Origin: Acidobacteriota bacterium
Lineage (GTDB): Bacteria; Acidobacteriota; Holophagae; Holophagales; Holophagaceae
Direction: 5' to 3'
Length of the DNA: 64,000 nucleotides
NCBI GenBank assembly: GCA_014189895.1
Contig: BJFQ01000001.1
Span: 62,001 to 126,000 of the forward strand
The notes under the pieces are model-generated. The model was not told the DNA's origin, made no database searches, and was given only the letters and a program-made list of their open reading frames with translations. Shown here piece by piece: positions 27,936-34,306 of this stretch (position 1 is the stretch's first letter; each line of letters opens with the position of its first letter). A program made the position numbers and the translations under genes.

Positions 27936-28805
27936 TTAACCTTTTTTTGAAGGGCCTATTTTAAGCCCCTCGTAAAGACGATCGAGTTGTTCAGCATCAC
28001 TGTAATGAAAAATAAGTATGCCTTTTTTCCCCTGCCCTTTAATCTCAACCCGCGTCGACCACGATTGAGTAAGTTTTTCCGCTGCATCTTTTAGAAAAAC
28101 TGTGTTGGGATTCAGTTTCTTTTTCTTGAGGATTTTGGAGGATTGAAGTTGGTTGACGCGCACTTCGAGGGCACGGACACTCAGGCGCCGATCAATGACT
28201 TCTCGAGCCACCTGTTCCTGAAGCCGGGGGCTTTCTAGGCTCAGCAAAACCTTGGCGTGACCGATCGATAACTGTCGTTCTGAAATCATCGCTTGAATAG
28301 CTGACGGCAATTTGAGAAGTCGAAGTGTATTCGCAACTTGGGGTCTCGATTTACCCACACGATCAGCAACTTGTTCCTGCGTATATTTCAATAAATTGCC
28401 TAGATTCCAATAGGCTCGTCCTTCTTCAATGGGATTGAGTTCCTCTCGCTGAATATTTTCAACGAGAGCATACTCAAGCAGTTCATTATCGGGAACCTCT
28501 CGAACCACAATGGGGACATGAACGAGGCCTGCCTTTTTAGCAGCACGCCAACGACGTTCGCCAGCAATAATTTCGAATCGCTGACCTACCTTGCGCGTCA
28601 CGATGGGTTGGATAATTCCATGAGTCTTAATACTCGCGGAAAGCTCATCCAAAGCCTCATCATTGAAGGTAATACGAGGTTGAGCGCGATTAGGTGTTAA
28701 GAGATCAATAAGGACTTCTTGTGCATTCCCATCCCCCACGGAGGTGCGTTGTTGCATAAGAGCCTTGAGTCCTTTACCCAGGGCAGGTCGTTTAGAAACA
28801 TTCAT
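27936..28805 (-). CDS. parB: Chromosome-partitioning protein ParB
   Basis: The 289-residue protein starts with the ParB N-terminal peptide 'LGKGLKALM', which stimulates ParA ATPase. The CTPase/ParB domain follows with 'ITFNDEALDELSASIKTHGIIQPIV' in pieces, the GERRWRA box ('IIAGERRWRAAKKAG'), and 'ENIQREELNPIEE'. The helix-turn-helix region has 'YTQEQVADRVGKSRPQVANTLRLLKLP', and a C-terminal dimer domain closes the protein. ParB loads on parS sites and spreads as a CTP clamp to organise the origin region. It overlaps parA by ATGA. Candidate parS-like palindromes are found at 59227 and 60523, and half-sites in the parA leader. Confidence 0.96.
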   Translation of the reverse strand: MNVSKRPALGKGLKALMQQRTSVGDGNAQEVLIDLLTPNRAQPRITFNDEALDELSASIKTHGIIQPIVTRKVGQRFEIIAGERRWRAAKKAGLVHVPIVVREVPDNELLEYALVENIQREELNPIEEGRAYWNLGNLLKYTQEQVADRVGKSRPQVANTLRLLKLPSAIQAMISERQLSIGHAKVLLSLESPRLQEQVAREVIDRRLSVRALEVRVNQLQSSKILKKKKLNPNTVFLKDAAEKLTQSWSTRVEIKGQGKKGILIFHYSDAEQLDRLYEGLKIGPSKKG

Positions 28806-29590
28806 AACGTATCCTTAGCAAGTTCATTTTTTTTACGACGTAACCACTCTTTCGTGAAGTGGATGTAGGCTTGCGCCCCTTTAGATTTCAAATCATAAAA
28901 AGCAATGGGTTTTCCATGACTAGGAGCTTCGGCAAGACGAATATTTCTAGGGATTGACGTCTTAAAGACTTTGCCTGGGAAACTTTTGCGAACCTCGTTC
29001 GCAACCGCGGAGCCGAGGTTCGTTCTCTCTTCGGCCATCGTAAGCAGAATGCCGCCTAGCTGGAGGCTCGGATTCGATTGTTTTTGGACTGCATTGAGCG
29101 TATCCACTAATTCTACGAGTCCGTCCATCGCTAAAAATTCACAAGGCATGGGAACAATGAGTTCATCGGCCGCGGTGAAAGCATTCAGAGTCATGGTTCC
29201 CAAGGCAGGAGGCGAATCGATCACAATGTAGTCATAGGCTTCTTTAATCTGGCTCAACGCATTTTTTAAATTATAGAGTTGGGTCTCGTCCGTCAAATCA
29301 CTGAACTCCAAGCGCGAGAGATCTTTTCCTGCGGGAATGATTTGCAGGGTAGCGATCTCGGTGTTCAGAACTAAAACATCTGCCGGAGTTCCGGTTAACA
29401 GAGCATAAGCGCCGGCTTGATCATTCGGCTTCTCAAAACCTAGGCCTGTGGTCGAGTGCCCCTGTGGATCTAGATCAATCAACAAAACCATATGCTCGAG
29501 AAGGGCGAGTGAGGCAGCAAAATTAATAGAGGTGGTGGTTTTACCCACACCCCCCTTTTGATTTGCGATAACAACAATTCTTGCAGTCAC
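28802..29590 (-). CDS. parA: Chromosome-partitioning ATPase ParA/Soj
   Basis: A 262-residue Walker-type ATPase with the deviant Walker A 'KGGVGKTTTSINFA' (signature Lys11, P-loop Lys17), 'LLIDLDPQGHSTTG' (switch/Walker A' region), 'YIVIDSPPALGTMTLNA' (Walker B) and 'PCEFLAMDGL'. It forms ATP-dependent dimers on the nucleoid and moves ParB-parS complexes. Length and motif spacing match chromosomal Soj-type ParA without an N-terminal DNA-binding domain. The gene is first of the parA-parB pair. The 125-nt leader contains inverted half-sites similar to parS. Confidence 0.96.
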   Translation of the reverse strand: MTARIVVIANQKGGVGKTTTSINFAASLALLEHMVLLIDLDPQGHSTTGLGFEKPNDQAGAYALLTGTPADVLVLNTEIATLQIIPAGKDLSRLEFSDLTDETQLYNLKNALSQIKEAYDYIVIDSPPALGTMTLNAFTAADELIVPMPCEFLAMDGLVELVDTLNAVQKQSNPSLQLGGILLTMAEERTNLGSAVANEVRKSFPGKVFKTSIPRNIRLAEAPSHGKPIAFYDLKSKGAQAYIHFTKEWLRRKKNELAKDTL

Positions 29591-29621
29591 GTTTTAACAC
29601 CTTTCCCGATCATTCAAGAGT

Positions 29622-29652
29622 GTGGAACAAATTATATTTTACCTTGTTCCAC
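29622..29652. promoter_or_regulatory. Inverted repeat with parS-like half-sites in the parA leader
   Basis: GTGGAACAA (29622-29630) and TTGTTCCAC (29644-29652) are perfectly inverted around a 13-nt AT-rich centre, 32 nt before the parA start. The arms equal the two halves of the 16-mer found at 59227, but in swapped order. ACGCT/AGCGT at 29656-29666 forms another small inverted repeat. Possible uses are ParB autoregulation or a leader hairpin. Confidence 0.45.
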
Positions 29653-29715
29653 GGTACGCTTAGCGTGATTGCACACCTTTAAGGGCTGATTTAACAGGCC
29701 TTTGAGAGAACCAGC

Positions 29716-30495
29716 CTAGGAGAGCTCGATCTCAATAGCCTCTTCAACTCGGATAGGGCCAGACAGCCATAAGTTATCCCAGCGACCCGCCTGAATAGAA
29801 GATAGGGTTATGTGGACAGGTTCTTGAGCCGTATGAAATTTCCAAGAGGTACATTCGGTCATTTCAGTGAGCCATGCTCCGGCTACAGCACATCCTGTAC
29901 CGCAGCAGGCAGTTTCCCTTTCAACTCCTCTTTCGTAAGATCGAATTCGCGCTTCTCCGGGACGAATCATCTGAACGATATTAACATTCGTTCCATTCGG
30001 GAAAATTTTATGGTGTCGAAGAGGAGGTGCCCAATGATGCAAGTCGAAGGGGACAATGACGTCCATCAAAATTATTAATTGGGGATTCCCGATAAATCCA
30101 TATCGGTACGGATAAGGTAGGTCGAGAGACACATTAAATAAGCCCATACGATCATCTACTGAAAAATTTAGCGCGACTCCCTCGGTATCTTTTTTTAAAA
30201 AGACTTGTTCTTGGTTAGAACAACAAGACACCACTTCTGCGTGAGGAATCTGAAGGAGGGCGAGCGCGGCGCGCGTTCCATTCGAACAAAAGGTCTCAGC
30301 TCCATCGGTATCCCAATGGGTCATTACCCAAGACTGGCCGGGGCGGTAAGGGCTTAAGAGAAAGAAACCATCCACTTGTGCGGGGTGTTCTTTAAGAGCC
30401 TGGGCCCAGCGAGGCCCATCTTTCAATTGAAAGTCCTCCGACTCAATTGCATAGGCGAACCGATTGCCGCTACCGGATGCCACATGAAGTTTCAT
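29716..30495 (-). CDS. dapF: Diaminopimelate epimerase DapF
   Basis: The 259-residue protein converts LL- to meso-diaminopimelate for lysine and peptidoglycan synthesis. Two active-site cysteines are visible: Cys70 in 'ETFCSNGTRAAL' and Cys198 in 'ERETACCGTGCAVAG'. The N-terminal 'ASGSGNRFAYA' stands for the usual GLGNDF motif and is somewhat diverged. 'YRYGFIGNPQLIIL' (substrate Asn) and 'FPNGTNVNIVQ' match family blocks. The protein is slightly shorter than the E. coli enzyme. The ATG lies 20 nt downstream of the FtsB-like gene, so it probably shares a transcript with enolase and the divisome gene. The divergent N-terminal motif lowers certainty a little. Confidence 0.88.
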   Translation of the reverse strand: MKLHVASGSGNRFAYAIESEDFQLKDGPRWAQALKEHPAQVDGFFLLSPYRPGQSWVMTHWDTDGAETFCSNGTRAALALLQIPHAEVVSCCSNQEQVFLKKDTEGVALNFSVDDRMGLFNVSLDLPYPYRYGFIGNPQLIILMDVIVPFDLHHWAPPLRHHKIFPNGTNVNIVQMIRPGEARIRSYERGVERETACCGTGCAVAGAWLTEMTECTSWKFHTAQEPVHITLSSIQAGRWDNLWLSGPIRVEEAIEIELS

Positions 30496-30515
30496 ATGAA
30501 AAATGCTCGCGCGTT

Positions 30516-30812
30516 CTATTTCTGCTTAGGTTCTTGGAAGACATACACGCGTTCATTGGGCATCTGCATTCCGCGTTGTCGAGCCATGATTTCATAGATC
30601 AATTCATTTTTTCCTTTGATTTGCTCGAGCGAAGATTTCAAGAGGCCATTTTCACTTCGAAGCTTTTCGAGTCGCTGTTCATATTGATTAAGTTGCTTTC
30701 GGCTTCGTTGTAAGTTGTGGAACTCGGGGCGCACAAAAACAACCACTGCGGTGACGGCAAGCGAGAGTAACCATGCCCACATCAAACTGTCCTTGCGATT
30801 AAAGATACCCAT
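30516..30812 (-). CDS. FtsB/DivIC-like septum formation protein
   Basis: A 98-residue protein with a short cytoplasmic start, one membrane segment ('MWAWLLSLAVTAVVVFV', about 11-27) and a Leu-zipper coiled coil (about 33-70, 'LNQYEQRLEKLRSENGLLKSSLEQI'-like in parts), then a short C-terminal tail ending 'VYVFQEPKQK'. Size, topology and position directly after enolase match FtsB/DivIC, which bridges FtsL and FtsQ in the divisome. Sequence conservation in this family is low, so position carries much weight. It begins 4 nt after the enolase stop, implying translational coupling. Confidence 0.75.
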   Translation of the reverse strand: MGIFNRKDSLMWAWLLSLAVTAVVVFVRPEFHNLQRSRKQLNQYEQRLEKLRSENGLLKSSLEQIKGKNELIYEIMARQRGMQMPNERVYVFQEPKQK

Positions 30813-30816
30813 AAAT

Positions 30817-32097
30817 CTACCTTACCTTAAAGTTGAGGGCCTCTGCGCCAGCGTAGCGCGCCTGAGAGCCCAGCTCTCTCTCTATCTGTATCAGCCGATT
30901 ATATTTAGCCACCCGATCAGTTCTGGCTGGCGCCCCTGTCTTAATTTGTTTCGCCGAAGAGGCGATCGCCAAATCCGCAATAAAAGTATCCTCGCTCTCG
31001 CCGCTCCGATGGCTGATAATGCAGCGATAACCCGCCTGATGAGCTATGTCAATGGCGTGGAAGGTTTCTGTCACCGTCCCGATTTGATTAAGTTTAACCA
31101 ACAGCGCATTAGCTATATGATCGGAAATTCCTTGTTTCAAAATAGCGGGGTTGGTCACAAAAACATCGTCACCCACGAGTTGGATCTTATCGCCAAGTGC
31201 GGCGGTTAGTTGTTGCCACCCTGCATAGTCATCTTCGGCCATTCCATCCTCAATACTGATAATAGGAAATTGCCGGATGAGTGATTCGTAGTAACTTAAT
31301 AAGGTTTCTGAGGTCCACGATTTTCGATCTAAATGATACTGGCCGTCTCGGTAAAACTCTGAGGCGGCACAATCAAGTGCAAGGTAAACATCTTGACCTA
31401 ACCGAAGTCCTGAATGCTCAATGGCTTCGGCGATACAGTGCAAGGCGGCTTCGTTACTTTCCAGATGCGGTGCAAAGCCTCCCTCATCACCGACCCCTGT
31501 AGCAAGTTTCTTAGTTTTGAGTACCTTTTTAAGATTTTGGTAAATTTCCGCGCCCCAGCGAACCGCCTCATGAAAACTAGGCGCTGCGACGGGGACCACC
31601 ATAAATTCTTGAATATCGACGTTGGTATCTGCATGAGCACCACCGTTTAAAATATTCATCATGGGAACAGGCAAATAGAGAGAATCGGTCGATCTCAATT
31701 GACGATAGAGGGGAGTCTTTAAAGACCGGGCTGCCGCCACGGTAGTTGCCATGGAAACTCCCAAAATAGCATTGGCTCCTAAGTGAGATTTATTGTGCGT
31801 TCCATCCAGATCAATCATTCGTTCATCAATCGCTTTTTGATCGAAAGGGCTCCAGTTCTTTAGGTGAGGGGCAAGGAGGGTTTCCACTGCGTTAACAGCT
31901 TTCAAGACTCCCTTACCGCCGTATCGTTTGGTGTCTTGATCGCGATGTTCGAGTGCTTCTTTTGAACCGGTGGAAGCTCCCGAGGGAACGATGGCACTTC
32001 CAAAATGTCCATCCGATAGAAATACCGTCACTTGAAGCGTGGGATTTCCCCGACTATCTAAAACTTCGAGGGCTTGAATATTTTCAATAAGGGTCAT
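30817..32097 (-). CDS. eno: Enolase
   Basis: The 426-residue glycolytic enzyme interconverts 2-phosphoglycerate and phosphoenolpyruvate. Family blocks are present throughout: 'ALEVLDSRGNPTLQV', 'GSAIVPSGASTGSKEALEHRD', 'NAILGVSMATT', 'LPVPMMNILNGGAHADTNVDIQEFMV' (in pieces), 'GVGDEGGFAPHLESN', metal Asp in 'LALDCAASEFY', 'SIEDGMAEDD', 'LVGDDVFVTN', and 'LVKLNQIGTVTET' with the catalytic Lys, then 'CIISHRSGESEDTFIADLA' split. Length is normal. It lies upstream of an FtsB-like gene and downstream of two tandem terminators of the TrpC-like gene, so it must have its own promoter in the short gap. Confidence 0.97.
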   Translation of the reverse strand: MTLIENIQALEVLDSRGNPTLQVTVFLSDGHFGSAIVPSGASTGSKEALEHRDQDTKRYGGKGVLKAVNAVETLLAPHLKNWSPFDQKAIDERMIDLDGTHNKSHLGANAILGVSMATTVAAARSLKTPLYRQLRSTDSLYLPVPMMNILNGGAHADTNVDIQEFMVVPVAAPSFHEAVRWGAEIYQNLKKVLKTKKLATGVGDEGGFAPHLESNEAALHCIAEAIEHSGLRLGQDVYLALDCAASEFYRDGQYHLDRKSWTSETLLSYYESLIRQFPIISIEDGMAEDDYAGWQQLTAALGDKIQLVGDDVFVTNPAILKQGISDHIANALLVKLNQIGTVTETFHAIDIAHQAGYRCIISHRSGESEDTFIADLAIASSAKQIKTGAPARTDRVAKYNRLIQIERELGSQARYAGAEALNFKVR

Positions 32098-32138
32098 GTG
32101 ATTAACTTTAGGTTGGATTATCGTCTTTAGAAAGGAAA

Positions 32139-32156
32139 ACCCCCGTTTCCGGGGGT
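32139..32156 (-). terminator. Second hairpin terminator downstream of the TrpC-like gene
   Basis: ACCCCC/GGGGGT arms (32139-32144 and 32151-32156) form a GC-rich stem. On the minus strand it is followed by TTTTCCTTT. It acts as a backup to the hairpin at 32173-32187. Confidence 0.75.
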
Positions 32157-32172
32157 CTTCTTAAAAAGAAAA

Positions 32173-32187
32173 GCCCCTTTCAGGGCT
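32173..32187 (-). terminator. Rho-independent terminator of the TrpC-like gene
   Basis: On the minus strand, AGCCC and GGGCT arms enclose a short A/G-rich loop directly after the stop codon, followed by TTTTCTTTTTAA. It closes the gene at 32193-33260. Confidence 0.75.
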
Positions 32188-32192
32188 GCGAT

Positions 32193-32294
32193 TTAACGCT
32201 TTTTCTTTTTGGTGGCTTTTTTAGCCGCTTTTTTCTTGGTGGCTTTTTTAGCTACTTTTTTAGTAGCTTTTTTAGCCGCTTTTTTCTTGGCCAT
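32193..32294 (-). CDS. Possible separate 33-residue histone-like peptide (internal start)
   Basis: Within the TrpC-like frame, the ATG at 32294 begins MAKKKAAKKATKK and continues to the shared stop. The peptide has 33 residues, almost only Lys, Ala and Thr, with one Arg at the end. AAGGAG lies 6 nt before this ATG, which is as good a ribosome-binding site as any in the window. The product would resemble the C-terminal repeats of Hc1/AlgP-like histone-H1 homologues and could compact DNA or bind RNA. There is no stop between the TrpC-like part and this start, so fusion and free peptide may both be made. Confidence 0.5.
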   Translation of the reverse strand: MAKKKAAKKATKKVAKKATKKKAAKKATKKKKR

Positions 32295-33260
32295 GATTGG
32301 CTCCTTTTTGCCCTTGCGGGCTGTTGTGGAAGGGGTGCGGTGAGCCGGTGTTCCAGGCTTTCTGGACCCGGTATCTTTCCGCGGGGAAGAAATTTTTTCT
32401 TTGGCTACTTTGGTGGCAGCAGGTGCAACCTTGGTGGCCACTGGGGTGACGACGGGCGTTGGGGCCGCTTTCACCTTGGGAATTTTTTTAACGGGGGGTT
32501 CTTCGCCTTTTAATAATGAGGCTAAGCGCTTGCCGGGATAAAAATCATCCAAGAGCGCGTCGCCAATAATGACACCATGAACTCCAAGAGCGTGGAGATG
32601 CTTCACTTGGACTATGCGATTAATACCTGCCTCAAACATAATCAATGAATCTTTAGGAATCTTCTTAATGAGCGTAATGGACTTATCGTAGTTGGGATTC
32701 CAGTTTTCTAAATTGCGTCCTACGATACAAAAGATCTGAGCGCCGACTTCGATTGAGCGCTTAATGTCTTCGTCATTGGTCACTTCAAAGACAACATCTA
32801 AACCCTTAGCAACGGCCAACTTATGTAAATCCACTAATTTAGATTGGGCTAACAGGGCCGGCATTAAGAAGATGGCGTCTGCCCCTAGAATCTTACTTTC
32901 TTCAACTTGGTATTCCTCAAAAATAAATTCGCGACGCAGCAGAGGAACCTTCACTTGGGAGCGGGTTTCCGATAGACCTTTATCATCACCAAAATAAAGG
33001 AACTTATCCGTAGCGATTGAAAGGGCTTTGGCACCATTTTCTATGAGGCTTTTTGCATGTGTCGAAGCTTTAAAATTAGAACGCGTCTTTCCTAAGCCCG
33101 GGCTTCCGCCTGCAACTTCAGCGATGATCGTAATCGTCCCTTGGCTTAATTCTTCTTTCAAAGAATGATGACCTCGGTAATTTCCTTTGGCAGCGACCGA
33201 ACCTCGTTGCTTCTTGATTTCTATATCAAGAGCTTTAAAAATTGCAACGCGCTTTAACAT
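32193..33260 (-). CDS. TrpC-like TIM-barrel protein fused to a histone-H1-like tail
   Basis: Residues 1-252 align along their whole length with indole-3-glycerol-phosphate synthase ('IIAEV.GGSP', 'YFGDD', 'PLLRREFIFEEYQV', 'GADAIFL', 'VVFEVTNDED', 'GRNLENW', 'FEAGI', 'VIIGDALL'). Several catalytic positions differ from the family: the Lys after IAE(x) is Ala50, the second catalytic Lys is Arg110, the substrate Asn is Gly181 and the Ser after Glu210 is Ala211. Glu48, Glu159 and Glu210 remain. Normal activity is therefore doubtful. Residues about 253-322 are a Pro/Ala/Thr/Lys linker, and 323-355 a basic tail of KKAAKKATKK-type repeats as in bacterial histone-H1-like proteins. Nucleic-acid binding is inferred. 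No other trp gene is nearby. An internal start at Met323 has its own ribosome-binding site. Confidence 0.8.
   Translation of the reverse strand: MLKRVAIFKALDIEIKKQRGSVAAKGNYRGHHSLKEELSQGTITIIAEVAGGSPGLGKTRSNFKASTHAKSLIENGAKALSIATDKFLYFGDDKGLSETRSQVKVPLLRREFIFEEYQVEESKILGADAIFLMPALLAQSKLVDLHKLAVAKGLDVVFEVTNDEDIKRSIEVGAQIFCIVGRNLENWNPNYDKSITLIKKIPKDSLIMFEAGINRIVQVKHLHALGVHGVIIGDALLDDFYPGKRLASLLKGEEPPVKKIPKVKAAPTPVVTPVATKVAPAATKVAKEKISSPRKDTGSRKPGTPAHRTPSTTARKGKKEPIMAKKKAAKKATKKVAKKATKKKAAKKATKKKKR
32301..32306 (-). promoter_or_regulatory. Internal Shine-Dalgarno site in the TrpC-like gene
   Basis: AAGGAG on the minus strand, 6 nt before the ATG at 32294. It encodes part of 'KKEP' in the fusion. 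The spacing is optimal for initiation. Confidence 0.6.
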
Positions 33261-33574
33261 TTAATTGGATCTCATAAAATTTTTGGATTAGATCCTCAGA
33301 TGATTATTTAAGAGGTTGGTCCATCACTTGATGAACACTTAACTTAATCAAACCCAAGGTTTTCCCTTGAGTCAATTGGTTTTTTTCGAAAGTTTTAGAT
33401 TCTGGGTCCCTCGAATCGTTCAAAAAATTCACTTCTTAGCTTATTGGGAAAAACATCTCCAGAAATTCTTCCCAACATCAAATCACAAATAGTCCCAATA
33501 AAATCAAGGGTTTTATAGATTTTAAAATTCGAAATATTAGAAAAAACTGTGGCTTTTGGTCCACACTATTGATT
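33261..33574. other. AT-rich divergent intergenic region
   Basis: This 314-nt stretch separates the TrpC-like gene (minus) from rnc (plus) and must hold promoters for both. I find no gene in it. It contains GGATCT/AGATCC arms near 33267-33296, a CAAGG/CCTTG hairpin near 33356-33370 with a T-run a little further on, and TTGGGAA/TTCCCAA arms around 33443-33476. None is a convincing known element. Confidence 0.5.
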
Positions 33575-34267
33575 ATGCGACCCATCAATCCTGAAGCACT
33601 CGTGCAGCTAATTAAAAAACATACTCACTACGAGTTTACCGACTCAAAGCTGCTCCTCGAAGCGCTTACGCACCCCTCTAGCTCTGGTTTAAATAATCAG
33701 AAATTAGAGTTTCTCGGAGACTCTATTCTCAATTTTGGTTCTGCACTTTTAATCTACCAACTCCGTCCTGATCTCAGCGAAGGGGAGATGTCGAAACTAA
33801 GGACGCTGCTGATCAATACCGATGCGCTCGCCTCTTGGGCCTCGGACATGGAACTGTCTCTCGATACGGGTGGCCACCAATCAATAGGTGAGCGTTCTCG
33901 TGCCGATGCGCTCGAAGCTCTCTTGGCGGCTATCTATCTAGATGCGGCCCGACAAGGCCGAGAGGGTTTTGCGATTATTATGTCTTTGCTTGAACAACGC
34001 TATGGATCTTTAGTTCGAAATGCGACTGTAGCGCTCTGGGAAGCAAGTGACGCTAAAACTACGCTCCAGGAACGAGCTGCCAAAGTTGATCTTGGTTCAC
34101 CTGTTTATCATTTGATCTCAAAAACTGGGCCGGATCATGCTCCTGTATTTTTAGTTCATGCCGTATTGGGAGAATGGACCGCCGAAGGAACAAGCAATAC
34201 AGTAAAAAAAGCGGAGGCCGTAGCCGCACGATTGCTCTTAGAGCAAATGAAAACTGTCGGCTTGTGA
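33575..34267 (+). CDS. rnc: Ribonuclease III
   Basis: The 230-residue double-strand RNase processes rRNA precursors and structured mRNAs. The RNase III signature 'NQKLEFLGDSIL' contains Glu45 and Asp49; 'RADALEALLAAIYLDA' supplies Asp111 and Glu114, the second metal-binding pair. The C-terminal double-stranded-RNA-binding domain ('TTLQERAAKVDLGSPVYHL', 'FLVHAVLGEWTAEGTSNTVKKAEAVAA' in parts) is complete. The ATG at 33575 is preferred over a TTG six bases earlier. No Shine-Dalgarno sequence is apparent upstream, so initiation may be weak or leaderless. It is followed by the ABC exporter gene 39 nt downstream. Confidence 0.94.
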   Translation: MRPINPEALVQLIKKHTHYEFTDSKLLLEALTHPSSSGLNNQKLEFLGDSILNFGSALLIYQLRPDLSEGEMSKLRTLLINTDALASWASDMELSLDTGGHQSIGERSRADALEALLAAIYLDAARQGREGFAIIMSLLEQRYGSLVRNATVALWEASDAKTTLQERAAKVDLGSPVYHLISKTGPDHAPVFLVHAVLGEWTAEGTSNTVKKAEAVAARLLLEQMKTVGL

Positions 34268-34306
34268 CACGAGAAGTAGTTACCCTAACTTAAAGGGAGT
34301 CCATAC

